DNA of 64,000 nucleotides, taken from positions 208,501-272,500 of the forward strand of contig BDSI01000059.1 of assembly GCA_003117195.1 (NCBI GenBank). Reading direction: 5' to 3'. Positions 1 to 12,400 of the stretch are shown here, one piece after another; position 1 is the stretch's first letter; each line of letters begins with the position of its first letter. The notes beneath the pieces are model-generated. The model was not told where the DNA came from. It made no database searches and saw nothing but the letters and a program-made list of their open reading frames with translations. The stretch comes from Eudorina sp. 2006-703-Eu-15. Its lineage: Eukaryota > Chlorophyta > Chlorophyceae > Chlamydomonadales > Volvocaceae. Position numbers and translations under genes: made by a program.

Positions 1-1550
1 GACTGCTCAGCTGCAGGAACGTCGGCGGTGACCCACCAGCGCCCCCACCCCGTGCCCCGACGACGTGCTCGTGTGCGCAGGATGCGGGCTCTGCGCAAAG
101 CGCATTGGCGTCGTAACTCGTATTGTGGCGCAACGGGTTCCACATACCGCACGTGGATTGGGACACGAGGTGCAAGCCCGTACGATGACCCTGCGGAACT
201 ACAGCAGCACGTTCCAAGGAACGGCCGTGCACTCTTACCTCCGCTGCAACGCGCACACTGAGCTTAGCATGCTGGGCCTTGCCCTGGTATACACACCGTT
301 TGATCCCTTTGGGGGGTCCGCTGAAATGTTCATTCATTCACTGAGCTTGGCACGCTTGCTGGGCAATTGGGGACTCACAGCTTCCTCATCCACGGACGGC
401 CATGTACGGCAGCGGCATCTGACAAAGCAGCAAATGGCCAAGCGGGGCATCTGTTCGCCTCGCATCGCGGTCATAAAGCTAACAGACATGCGCGATTGGG
501 GAATCCATGACGGTCCATGGCGCAAGATCGTGCACCGGACCGCGCACCCGCTGCTGGGTCCACCTTGCCCTTGGCCTTCCGGCCTCAGGTCTGGAGTCCA
601 CTGCAGCGCTTCTCGTGAGATAACTGGAACAACACCCGCTGTCACCGTGCACCAAACTACCACAACCCTGCCCTCACGCTGCGTTTGACCGACAAGGGCC
701 TGTCCCTGGGACAGGCCCCGTGGGACAGGCCCCGGACCTGCCCGGACAGGTCTTCCTTCGCCTCCCCTGTTGTGATCTGCCATGTCATACAATGCACATA
801 CGCTCGGCTAATCACAATCGAGTCGTCGTTGATTTGTAATAGGGGAACTAACGGTGTCTTACGACACGTACGACACAATGCATACATCCATCCGTGGCGA
901 TGTGTCCATGCTGTATGCTTGCAGCCACGTATGGGCACGGTATTTTCTCCGCCGCAACGTCGCAAAGCATTTTGTATGAAGCACTGGCGGCAGAAGATTT
1001 GGATATCACACAACCCAAACCCAACGGGCGTCTGCTGGTGCCCGCCTGTCAACCACAATTAAAAGTAACCAAGGAGCTACCCGGTAATTTTCAGGAAATT
1101 CAATACGCACGAAGATTTGAAATCTTCGCTGGCGGAGAGTGGCAGGGGTGTCGACCTTCCTTTGCAAATTCTAGAAGCGCCTTCAGTTATCGATTTCACG
1201 GCGACGCAAGGTAAAATCTCAATCTTTAACACTGTATTCATGGTGACTGAGGCAAAACTCTTGCAAGACAGCGGACAGCCTTTGACAGCGCAGGCGATGC
1301 AACGCTCCTTATGGCCCCCTGCCTTTGCAGACCCAAGATAGTTTGGTATATCCAGCACAAAGGATTGCCATTAACATCTTTCGTTTTGTGCCGTACTGTC
1401 ACCGACAAAGCCGAAGCCGTCTGACCGAGCGGCGCCCTGCACGAAGTTATACCGGACGGAGCTGTGCAACCGCAGTGGACCCCGGTGCCCACGTGGACGG
1501 GGCGTGGCGCCGCTCCGCGTTGTACTGCCAGCGCGCGCGGGACAGGTGAC
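1..1550. other. Upstream region, no gene recognised
   Basis: I recognise no protein family here on either strand. Composition is mixed and less GC-rich around 770-1420 than in the coding regions. The last few hundred bases are presumably the promoter and 5' UTR of the TTC1-like gene. The longest open frame (65-688, +) has no recognisable motif. A short direct repeat of GGGACAGGCCCC lies near 708-735. Confidence 0.4.
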
Positions 1551-3455
1551 ATGGCGGGGGACGAGCAGGCGGCCGGCTGTCCGGCAGCTCAGCCGCAGGC
1601 GCATCAGCCGCAGCAGGAGCTGCCGGAGCAGCGACAACACCCCGACCAGACTGACGGAGGGGCTCCGTCGGGCGGCGGCAGCACCCAGGCGGGACAACCC
1701 GAGGACCAGGCAGCAGGCGAGCGCGTAGCAGCGGCGGAACCTCAGGAGACGAAGCCGAAGGACCAGCCGCAAGACCAGCCGCAGGGCGAGGAGGATGCCG
1801 CCAAAGCCGCAGCGGCCCTGGCTCGCGCAGAGGCGTTAAAGCAGGAGGGCAACGAGCTGTTCGGCAAGGGGATGTGGGACGACGCGGCGGCAAAGTACAA
1901 TGCGGCCCTGGACGCAGGTTGTGCGAGCGCGGTTCTAAGAGGACCGACACAGCGACACTGCCACTGCGGGGAAAGATCTCGATCTCCCCCTCCCGCGCGC
2001 GCGCGCGCGCCCACACGTGCATGTGTCGGGAGACCCGCGGGTCCAGCACTAGTAAGGGGCCGCCTCAACCCGGCGGTCGTCCACCCGCCGCTAAGAGGGG
2101 CAAGACCCACGGGTCGCCCCTGCCTTTGTGGTGCGCATCGCTCGGGACACCACGGCGGGGGCCGATGCGGGGCCACAGGGGGCCCGAACCCGACGGAGTC
2201 CAGAAGTCCTCACCCCACAGTCCAAACTCGCCTCCCTCCCCGTGGCCCTGCAGTCCACGCATCGCTTGTCAGTGGACCCCAGTTCCGCTTCCCCCTTCGC
2301 GCCCCTCAAATTTTGAATTTCCCCCTTCGCGCCCCTCAAATTTTGAATTTCCCCCCTCGCGCGCCTCGGCCCCCCCTTGACCTCCGCGCAGCCCCGCGCA
2401 GCGCCTCCCGGGAACAAGCCATCTACTTCGCCAACCTGGCGGCCTGCAACATCAAGACCCTGCAGTTCGCCGTTGCCGTACAGAACTGTACGGAAGCCAT
2501 CCGCCTGGACCCGTCGTACCAGAAGGCGTACATGCGGCGCTGCGAGGCGTTTGAGCGGCTGGACGAGCTGGACCACGCGCTGTCGGACGCCAAGGCCCTG
2601 CTCCATCTGGCACCCGACAGCGCCTGGGCTTCCGGCAAGGTGGCGGCGCTGCAGCCCCGAGTGGACGAGCGTACGGAGAAGCTCAAGGTGTGGGTGGCGA
2701 CTCCACTGAGAGGGCGGGGCGGGGGAGCCGAGGAGAGCCGTGGGAGGTTAGGGGCAACACAATTGGGTTATTTGAAGGCCGCAGCGGGTGGCAGTCAGGA
2801 CTGGGGGGGCGGTGTATGTGTGGGGTGGGGGCGGGCCGGGTGGATCGGACTGCGCGACCCGCGGTCAACGGCAGCAGCCCGGCGCATCGTCAGGGCTCGT
2901 GCTTGCACGGCCGCGGTCGTCGTTGCGGCCGCCGCCGCCCATACCAAGGGTCACTCGAGTTGAGTAGGGTCCAGCCGACAGGCAGAGCCCCAACACCGCA
3001 CCGATCCGTGTCAGCCCCGCGCACTAAGCCAGAACCCAGAAACCCTAGAAATCCGGCCTCAGGGACGCATCTGCATCCCCGCCGCCAGCCGCCCCACACC
3101 CGGTGCGCCCCTGCGCCCGGGCCCCCCGCCCCTGGAGCCCGTGAGCACGGCCTCCCCTCCGCACGGCAGCTGCCTGCTCCCCCGGCTCCCCCCACCAGCC
3201 CGCCACTCGGCCGGGCCCGCGCTATTCCCCTCTCATCGGTTCATCACTTCCTCTACCTCACATTCTTCAAGCCGCTCATCATCTGCATTCATTTCTGCGC
3301 CGCGTCCCCGACTCCGCCGACCTCAGGCCGAGGCGTTCGCCAAGCTCAAGGACCTGGGCAACACTCTGTTGGGCAAATTCGGACTGTCAGTGGACAACTT
3401 CAAATTCGACAAGGACCCCGCCACAGGGGGTTACAGCATGCGCTTCGAGCGGTGA
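1551..3455 (+). CDS. TTC1: TTC1-like tetratricopeptide-repeat protein
   Basis: Three exons, 1551-1917, 2392-2687 and 3327-3455, join in frame (GT-AG introns) to 263 residues. Residues 1-80 are a Gln/Pro/Ala-rich acidic leader. About three TPR units follow at residues 84-197, starting LKQEGNELFGKGMWDDAAAK and including YFANLAACNIKT and LDPSYQKAYMRRCEAFERL. The tail (222-263) contains KLKDLGNTLLGKFGLS and ends GGYSMRFER; this closely matches the C-terminus typical of TTC1 and separates it from other TPR co-chaperones. TTC1 proteins are small Hsp70/Hsp90-binding adaptors, so a cytosolic co-chaperone adaptor role is inferred. The ATG at 1551 gives the expected short acidic N-terminus; an in-frame ATG at 1464 would add 29 residues. 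Intron 1 carries a direct duplication of a 33-bp unit containing AAATTTTGAATTTCCCCC (2307-2352). The gene converges on RPB2. Confidence 0.85.
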
Positions 3456-3552
3456 GGTTTGGACGGGTTTGGGGCCGGGAATGACGGGAGGGGGCAACGC
3501 GGGCGCAGCCCCGCCGCCAGGATGTGCCATCCGTGTTCGGGTCCGCGTTCGT

Positions 3553-3610
3553 GTCGCTGTTCGGAGTTTAAGGACTTTACGAAAGGGTCGCTGTTCGGAG
3601 TTTAAGGACT
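3553..3610. repeat. Tandem duplication at the TTC1-like poly(A) site
   Basis: The 23-bp sequence starting TCGCTGTTCGGAG and ending TTTAAGGACT occurs at 3553-3575 and again at 3588-3610. The first copy runs on into TTTACG and the second into GTAACG, so only the second creates TGTAA. Confidence 0.8.
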
Positions 3611-3614
3611 GTAA
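3610..3614 (+). terminator. TGTAA poly(A) signal of the TTC1-like gene
   Basis: TGTAA, the usual poly(A) signal of volvocine and Chlamydomonas nuclear genes, lies 155 bases after the stop codon. It falls at the end of the second copy of a short tandem duplication (see 3553-3610). Assignment is by position and motif only. Confidence 0.55.
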
Positions 3615-5393
3615 CGAAATCGAAACGAGAGGGGAACGGGAGGGCGGTGGCCGGGAGCGCTCTTGTAGTGAGACGGCCGGGCGGGTGTGTCGTTCGTTGT
3701 ACGCTTTCTGTGTGGTGCGGGGGGTTGCAGAGCGAAGTGTCGGCGGGCGCGGGTACGGTATCGCTGCGAAAGCCCGGAACAGGGCCGAGGTGACACATGA
3801 TGGACTTCGCAGCCCTTCGCAGCCGGTCGGCAAGGTACTGCTGCTGGCGTTACGTTCAGTGTCCAGGGGCTGGATGGGAGTGGGGTCGCGGAGTGTCTGT
3901 GCTGTGCCGTGCTGTGCTATGGCGGAATTTCGGGCTGTCATCGGGGGCCCACCTGGGTCCATGTGCGATATGCTTCATTCAGGAGGGGGGGAGAAGCGTG
4001 AGAGACTCGTGCCTGCGTGCTGTCGTGGTTTGTATGCGGTGCGGGGCGGTGCGGTGCCTCCTCTGGGTCCTGGCGCGGAGGCCCGAGGAGGCCGGAGCGT
4101 GGAGGCCAGCGTGTGGTGTGTCCAAGTGGAGCAGGGCTGCAGGAGGGTGTGTGTTTCTGATTTAATTGTGTGGGTAAACCCCGCTGGACCCGACCCGCCC
4201 GAGTGTGCTGTGTGTGAACAGCGCTTGCAGAGGGGGAAGCAGGTGCGTCGCCGCGGAGTGAGCGCGAAGGGTGGGTGTGGACTGGCTGGCTTCCTGGTCG
4301 CCGGGCGGCCGATTTTTGCTGTACTGAGCCTGCATCGCTTTGCGACTGATACTGCAAAAGAGGGTGAAGGCTGCCTACCTGTAGCGGTGGCATTACGGTA
4401 GGCAGGGCTGGCGGGCTGGCGGACTGAGAGGGGCGGGGCCCGATGTGGGACCACAGCCGAGTAGGAAGGGCCATTCGGACGGGCGCATCAGCTCGTGTGT
4501 ACGTGCATTTGTAGGGCATATACGATATCTCAATATGCGGTTGCCGCGAAGGTTCCGTCATTCCGGCCTTGTTTTCGGCCTGAAAGAGACTTGCCATTTG
4601 TTTGGCGACGGTCGCGCGCACTTGCGAAGCCTGGGGCAGCACCTAACCACCAACACTGATAGGTGACAACCAGGGGTTACAGGGACGGCAGCCGTTCTTG
4701 ATCGTCCAATACACTGCACGTGTTCAAGGTACGGCAGGGTTCCCTTGCACGGCAGGTGAAAACGCGTCTGCACCACCGGATCTGCGAGAGCTCAACCCCC
4801 ATGGCAGGTTGCCTAAAGCTGCAGCGCGAACCGCGACCCCCCTCCTCCACTACTGGTGCAGTTGCAGCAGCACCAGCAGCACCGGCTGCTGGTGGCGCTG
4901 CTGCAGAAGGGCCTGCGCTCCACCGACCTGACGCCAGGGTGCGGCCTCGCGGTGGGCCCGCGCCCAGGCTTCTCCCCCCAGTCCGGGTCCCCAGCAGCTT
5001 CAAAACCCCCGTTAACGTCCCCATCGCCCCCTGCGACCCTGGGAAGGGCGCTTGCAGAGGAGTGCAGAGACGTGCAGGGACGCCCGCCCGGACAACAGCC
5101 GCGATCGGGAGGACAGCCGCTTTCAGTCCGCAAGTGGGGGCCACACATCAGCAGGAAAACTCAAAAGCCAGATGCCAGTACGGTACGTCCTCGGAAACCG
5201 TACTTGCAGTCATCCTCCTTGGTCGTTTGCCCCTCCTGTGCGCGGCCTCCCTCCCAGCTACGGGGCTCCGGGCCCCCCTTGCCCTGCCCTGCCCCGTCCC
5301 GCCCGCGAAACACAGCAGGGCACACGAGGCAGGCTAGGTAGCACAAACAACGCAGAAGACATGAGACCGACCAACAGCCACACAACCGAGCTC

Positions 5394-5476
5394 CTACTCC
5401 TCCGCCTCCTGCTCCTCCGCCTCCTACTCCGCCTCCTCCGCCTCCGCCTCCTCCGCCTCCTACTCCTCCGCCTCCT
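5394..5476. repeat. CTCCGCCTC/CTCCTACTC imperfect microsatellite
   Basis: Degenerate pyrimidine-rich hexamer/nonamer repeats (CTCCGC, CTCCTACTC) run without interruption, inside the presumed RPB2 3' UTR or intergenic region. Confidence 0.8.
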
Positions 5477-6341
5477 AGTCACTGTTCCTCCCTGTCCTCT
5501 GCCCATTACAGAACGCGCTCAGTCTGCCCCCTTCCACCCCGAGCACGCCGTAACCCCTCCTCTCCCCGCACACACACGTGCTCCCGCCTAGCCTGGAAAC
5601 CACGCACTTGCCTGCCGAGACCACCCCCTCGCGACCCAAGTCCTGTCCGGCCAACCAAGCCACGCGCGCCTGTGCAGTGCAGTGCAGACAGCACCCAAGC
5701 ACCGCGAGCTCGAGCAACCCCGTCCCTCCCTCACACAGGGCTGCGGCCGGCACCCGGGTCCAGGAGGACCTGGCTGCTCCCCGCGACCTCATGGACCCCC
5801 CCAGACCCCGACCTCGGCCTCAATTCCCACTAGGTACGAAGCCACACCTCCCTATCCCCCCTTGTATGCCTTAATATCCCATATCCAGACCCGTATCCAC
5901 CTCCAGGGGCCACGGCCCCGGCCCGGCCGGGCTTCAGGCTGCGGTGGGCCGCCAGCGCCGTCGAATCCGCTACCAGGAGCAGCCCTCCCTGCCGACGCAT
6001 GAGGCCACCTGACGACGACGACGCGAGCGACGGACCGCCTGCCCGCCACTCATCCGCCTCCTCACAGCCCGAACACCCGGCTCTCGAAGTCACTCTCGAA
6101 GCCACCCTCGAAGCCAGCCAGCCAGCTAGCCAGCCAGCCAGCCGACCCGGACGTCACAGACCGACCTGACGCTCAACGCTCGCGCTCGCAGGCCACCGCA
6201 GGGCCCACCTACACACGCACACACACACACAAAGGCCCCTTACGCCCCTCTCCCCCGAATCCGGGGGAGAGTGCTTCGGCGGTCTCCCGTATGGGGCGGG
6301 TTAGCGCCCCCGGCCAGCGTCGGCCCGGCAGATATGTAACG

Positions 6342-6344
<3 letters not shown>

Positions 6345-6395
<51 letters not shown>

Positions 6396-6409
6396 ACACA
6401 CACACACAC
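6345..6409. repeat. (CA)n microsatellite just past the RPB2 stop
   Basis: About 32 CA dinucleotides with one CT interruption near 6390. It lies 17 bases beyond the RPB2 stop codon, so the transcript would carry a (UG)n tract at the start of the 3' UTR. Confidence 0.95.
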
Positions 6410-6425
6410 GACCCGACCCGGGCTC

Positions 6426-9400
6426 TCACGCCAGCGGGGGCGCCTCGCGGTCGAACTGCATCCTGGGGGCGATGCACATGGCCATCAGCTCCTGGAAAAG
6501 CAGCTTGCAGGCGTACGGGATGTACACCTACGGAGGCCAGAAAAGGGAGGGGGAGGAGGAGCGGGGAGGGTGGGCGGGCGGGCGGAAAGAATGGCGCGCG
6601 TGCGGGCAGGGTGGTGAGGGAGGAAGCTCGAGAACGGTAAGCCAGCCCGAGAACGGGATGGGGTGGTGCCGGTGGGATAAGATACCCTGCGCATACGAAC
6701 GCGCATACGGAACTCCCCAGCCGCAACAGTGGGGTCGGGTCCTGGCCCCAAGGGGGATGGGGCCGAGGCAGCCCATCCAACGGGTTGTGGGGTGCCGCGC
6801 AACAGCCACCCTCCCCTGATGCCCCTTAATGACCCACTCCCAGACCCCAGACAGGGGAGCTTGACGACGCTTTACGGCCCCTACTCCCCATACTCCCCAC
6901 CAGGAAGCCACGCACGCACCCGCCCGCATGCACCGGCCCACATGCACCCACCCACCCACATGCACCCACCGACCCACCCACCCACGGCGGCCCTCCTGCT
7001 CTAGTCCTAAGCAAGGCTTCCCTTTCTTGCTCAGGCGAGCTACCGTGCCCAAGTCGGGGAGCCGTCCACCCCTGTCACGCTGGACTTCGCTTCTCGCGGC
7101 CCAGTTCTCATATACCCAACCCGGCCCCCACCCCCGCCCGCCCACATGCACCCCACACCACACCCCCATCCACCCACCCACCCCACCAGTTTTCTTTTAC
7201 CCACCCCACCCCACCTGGTAGATGTTGGAGCCGTCCTTGTAGATGGTGGACGTGAACTGCTGCTTCTTGAGGTTGGCCACCGCCACCAGCCCGGACCGCT
7301 CGCACACGTGCACCCGGTAGGCGTCCGACTGGTCGAAGAGGCGCTCCTTCAGGAAGGCGGCGGCGCCGTGGGAGATGATGCAGTCGCGCTCCATCTCGCC
7401 GAACCTGCGCGGAAGGGTGCGGGGCGCGGCGCACCGTGTGTTTAGATAAGAGACCCGGCCGACCCGCTTGAAACCGTGTGTGTGGGGGGGGGGGCACGGG
7501 GTACGGTGGTACGGGGTGCGGGATACCGTGCGGATGGTACGGGGTGCGGATGGTACGGGGTGCGGTGGTACGGGGTGCGGGATACCGTGCGGATGGTACG
7601 GGGTGCGGTGGTACGGGGTGCGGGATACCGTGCGGATGGTACGGGGTACCGTGTGAAGGTATAGGAAACTTGGTGGACACTATTCATGGTATCGTGTGGG
7701 CAAAGTAGAGGTTGGGGACTCTACCCTACGTGAGGAGACGGACGTGGGCCCTGCAAGCGTGTGGGTACGGCGCGGCACGGTATTACCCGACCGACCGACT
7801 GACCGACCGACCGACCGACGGACAGGGTGCCGCACGACACCCGCTGGCCACTGCACTGGGATCCGGCCCCCTCGCCTCCTCATCTACACCCCCGCGCCTC
7901 GCAGAACACCGGTAGCTGTCGTCGGCCGGTCAGTACTTGTGGGTGCGTCTGCGTCTGTCTGGGTCTGTCTGTGCCTGGGTCTGTCTGGATGTGCCTGGGT
8001 GAGCGTGTCTGGGCAGTTTCCACGCCTCCACATTATCCAAAGCCGGCATCCTGGTGGGTCCGTATCTGTGGCCGGGCCTGGGTGTGGCTGCCCTGTGCAC
8101 AGCCCAGCCACATTCGAGCCCCCTTCCTTCCCGCCCTCGCCTCTTGCGTTGCGTCAAGAACCCACTCACCGGAGGCCGCCATCCCTGGCGCGACCCTCTG
8201 CGGGCTGCCGCGTCAGCACCTGCACCGGCCCGCGGCCGCGCGAGTGGATCTTGAAGTCCACCATGTGCTTGAGCCGCTGGTAGTAGGTGGGGTTCAGGAA
8301 GATCTGGGCGCGCAGCTGACGCCCCGTGTGGCCGTTGTACATCACCTCCCAGCCGCGGCGCTGGTAGCCCAGGTCGTGGAGCATCTGGGACACGTTGTCC
8401 ACCGTCACCTGGGAGGAGAGGGAGAGGGAGAGAGAGGCGGTTTTGGGTTTTGGGTTTCGGTTTTGGGTTTGGTGCTTGGGAAAGAAACCCGCCCGCCCGA
8501 GCCCAGGTTGGGGGGTGGTTGGTGTTGGGGCGGGTCTCAAGACGCGAGGGGGGACGCAGCGAGCGGTGGGCGGATGTCGGGTCCTTGGTTTTGTGTGCTA
8601 CTTGCTGTGCAGGGAAGCCAAGGGGGTGGCCGGGGACACTGGTAGACATATTCAAACTGCGGTGGCCGGGGAGTCATAAGAGGTAAAGACGACAAGCCCA
8701 CCTGCCTTACCTGCCCACCCAAGGCAGGGAGGCGCCTGAGGCCGGCCTTTCAGTGACTCCTCTTAAGATCAGGCAACAGGGCGGAGGCACGACGACACCC
8801 AGCTCTAGTAGAGCGAGGCCGCCATCCCATAACCACCCCCCTCCGCCGTCGCACACACACACACACACACACCCTCCCTGCGATCACGCCCTTCTCCCTG
8901 CACGCCCCGGCCCCCTTCAGCGACCCCTCACTGCCCCCCCCCCCGCCCCGCCCCAGCCACACCCACCTTGGTGAAGGGCGTGGCGTCACCCTCGCTGCCC
9001 ATCAGCGCCGCCACCTGCAGGTTCCGGAGATATGAGGTGTGAGGTGCAACCGGCGGGTTCAGGACCAGCCCGCCAGTGTCACTTAGCAACCCAGCACACC
9101 CCTAGGCCAACCCCCCCCCCGGGCCCACCTTGCTCATGAGCGCCTCCACCAGATGTCCGATGGTCATGCGGCTGGGGATGGCGTGCGGGTTGACGATGAT
9201 GTCGGGCACGATGCCCTCCGCGGAGAAGGGCATGTCCTCCATCGTGTACGTGATGCCGCAGGTGCCCTTCTGGCCGTGACGCGAGGCGAACTTGTCACCC
9301 ACCTGGGCGGCGGCGGCAGCAGCGGGGGGGGGGGTTGTGAAGGGGGGCGCGGGGGGCGACGGGGAGGGGCGTGGGGCGACCTCAAAAGTCTCGCACCGCA

Positions 9401-12400
9401 CCGCACGGCACGTTCCCGGGCGCGGCCTCCAGACTCGCGGCTTGAGTCACCCGGAATATACGTTCTTCTCGGGCGGGACACATGGGGTTCCTAATCCTGT
9501 GCACACCCAAGAGAATCCTGCGGGTTCCCCACCCCCTACGCCCTCACGCCCCCACAAAGACTGCACCGCCACCGCCCCCGCCCCCCACGCCCCGCCCCAC
9601 CGCCCACCTGCGGGATGCAGATGGTCCTCACGCGGATCTTGACGAACTTCTGGCCCTCGTCGTTGGTCGTCAGCATCACCTATCGAGGAGGGGGAGGAAG
9701 GGGTACAGGACAATGGTGGACATTTTGAAACTGCGCTGCTGCCAGAGCACCGGTCTTGTTGGAGGGGGAGCAGCGGGACAAGGGGGGAAAAGCACGGCGG
9801 CGTGAGCGGGCATTGTCCCAGCTGCAACCCAGGAGCTAAGATGGCGGGAAGGAGAGTTAAAGCGAAAGATAGCCCGGAGGATGTGCCCAGCTGTGTCCCT
9901 GCGGAATCTTCGAGGAGAAGGACGAGGAGGAGGGGGAGGAGGAGGATCTAGCCGACTGGTAGGCATGCATAAGGGCGAAGCGGGGCATAAGGGAGGACTC
10001 GGACGCTGTCCCTGACACGGGGGTGCGTCCCTGACACGGGCGTATGCAGGACGGACACGGCCCTAAAGACGGGGCGCCTTGACCACTCGCGAACGGTGGG
10101 GGCTACTGCCCCTGTGAAGGGGCGGGAAGTGGTCAGGCGGTGGCGATGGCTGCCCCTTTGCCCCTAGGCCAGCGCCTTGCCGCCCCTGTCCCCGCTGTCC
10201 GGCCCCTGTCCCCGCTGTCCGGCCCCTGTCCCCGCTGTCCGGCCCCTGTCCCCGCTGTCCGGCCCCTGTCCCCGCTGTCCGGCCCCTGTCCCCGCTGTCC
10301 GGCCCCTGTCCCCGCTGTCCGGCCCCTGTCCCCGCTGTCCGGCCCCTGTCCCCGCTGTCCGGCCCCTGTCCCCGCTGTCCGGCCCCTGTCCCCGCTGTCC
10401 GGCCCTTGTCTCCGCTGTCCGGCCCCTGTCCCCGCTGTCCGGCCCCTGTCCCCGCTGTCCGGCCCCTGTCCCCGCTGTCCGGCCCCTGTCCCCGCTGTCC
10501 GGCCCCTGTCCCCGCTGTCCGGCCCCTGTCCCCGCTGTCCGGCCCCTGTCCCCGCTGTCCGGCCGCGCACCTGGTCGATGACGCCCGCCTCGTGCCCCCT
10601 CAGCGCCAGGGAGGCGTCCTTCTTCGTGAAGCGCTGCACCGCCCCGGTGGGGTCGTCCGGCAGCGTCACGGTCTTGCCGCAGATGATGTCCTCACCAGAC
10701 ACGCGGGTGCCTGGGGGCCGGCAGGGAGGGCAAGGGGAGAGGGGAGGGAGGGAGGCAGCAGAGGAGGAAGAGGTGATTGGAATCTTGCTGAAGTAGGTGG
10801 AGGCGAGGGCGGCAAAGTGGGGCGGCCCAAAGCCACACCCTCCCTCCCCCTGCACCACCACCGCCACCACCCCCCTCCGCCGCCAGAGGTCTCCCATACA
10901 CACACGCGCGCACTTCAAACACACACACACGGCCCCCTGCCCCACCTGGCGGGCACAGTCCGTCCGCGTCCAGCTTGTCGTACGTGCCGTGCTTCATCTT
11001 GGCGGTGATGACCGGGTCGGGCGCCTCGATCTCCTCCCGGGCCATGCTGCCCGCCTTCTTCTCCTCCTCCTACGGCACGACAGCGACAAAAGGCACACAC
11101 ACACACAGCGGCAAGTATATTACATTGGTGCTTGGTTCGGGTCGGGCGGGTCTCTCATCTAAAGACACACAGCGGCTCAGTTGTCTTACATAAACACACA
11201 CAGCGGCGGTTAGAGCCACGATAGTTTCTGGACCGGCGTCAGAAAGATATGCCTTTCCTGCAACATACCGGGAGCGGTTACGCGCGGACTCCTCGGTTAC
11301 CCCCAATCCCCCTGGTACCACCGCCCCCGGCGACCACCGCTTCACGTCCCCGTACATTTCCGGGAGGAGGGTACCTCCGGTACCGGCACCCGGGGATCAT
11401 AACCGGGGGGGTAACCAGGGGGTGCCCCCTCCTTCCCACACTGGCGGGTCGCTCACCTTGTAGGCGCGGTAGAAGATGGAGCGGTGGAAGCCGCGGTCGA
11501 TGGAGGAGGCGTTGAGCATCAGCGAGTCCTCCTGGTTGTAGCCGCTGTAGCACATGATGCCCACGATGGCGTTGATGCCTGGGGCAGGCGCCGCGGGGGT
11601 AGGAGGGAGGCGGAGGGGGAGGGGATACAGGAAATTGGTAGCCGTAGTCATAGTGCGCTGCTGCCCGGGGAGGGGGAGGGGAGGAGGTGCCGGGCGCCGG
11701 GGCCGGGGGGAAATCGGGGTATAGGAAATTGGAAACGAGAATCGGGGGGGAATCGGGGGCTCCAGGGTTACGGTGGTTAAGGGTTTGTTTGTTGGTAAGG
11801 GATGAGTGGAGAGGGCGGGCCGGGCAAAGCACAGAGAGCAACCAAGGATCCGAAGAGGAGGGAGGGCGAATGGCGAATGGTGCGGTCGAAACGCGCACCA
11901 GAGCAGGTGGCTCGGATGGTGGTGTGTGCCGGGGAAAGCCCACGATGCGCCCCCAGCCTGCCCTCCCACCTGCCCTATCCCCCTTATTGTCGAAAGCCAG
12001 CACATATTAGTAACAGGACCCCCTCCCCCACACATATACACACCGCTTCTCGCGGCTCAGTTTTCTCTCAAAACGCGGACCCCAAGCAGCCAGAACAACG
12101 AACCGGGTCACAGTTACACACACAGTTATCGTTTACACACACGGGGGCGGGTTCCTTTTCCAATACAGACACGTGCCCATGCCACCACGCGTATATGTGT
12201 AGATACGCCCAGGCGCCCACCCGCCGGCAGCTCCCGGAACTTCAGGTAGTCCATGGCCCGGGTGCAGACCAGCGGCTTTTGCGGGTAGTACAACACGAAA
12301 CCCTGGCGGGCGGAGGGGGGGCCCATTACCGGAGAGAGGGAGAGCAGACAGTGGCATGTGAAACCATCAAACAAACGCGCAATCGACATACGCGCGCGCT

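Larger units (their letters stand above)
3615..6425. other. Convergent 3' region between the TTC1-like gene and RPB2
   Basis: No protein family was recognised. Part of this must be the 3' UTR of RPB2, transcribed right to left. A TTACA (TGTAA on the minus strand) at 5506-5510 is a possible RPB2 poly(A) signal, and another sits at 4677-4681. The stretch contains CTCCGC-rich repeats (5394-5476) and the long CA tract at 6345-6409. The open frames in it have no family motif and overlap on both strands. Confidence 0.45.

Noticed and set aside
65..688. 207-codon frame at the left edge
   Set aside because: No family motif, overlaps frames on the other strand, composition not codon-like.
3469..4642. 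310-codon plus and 234-codon minus frames in the convergent 3' region
   Set aside because: Mutually overlapping, Cys/Val- or Pro/Ser-rich without motifs, and in the expected 3' UTR.
10182..10564. Regular array considered as CRISPR-like
   Set aside because: Units are head-to-tail with no spacers, in a eukaryotic intron.
10133..10945. Long open frames on both strands through the 20-bp array, encoding repeats such as [16 protein letters not shown]
   Set aside because: They exist because 20-bp units happen to lack stops; the region is an intron bounded by clean RPB2 splice sites.
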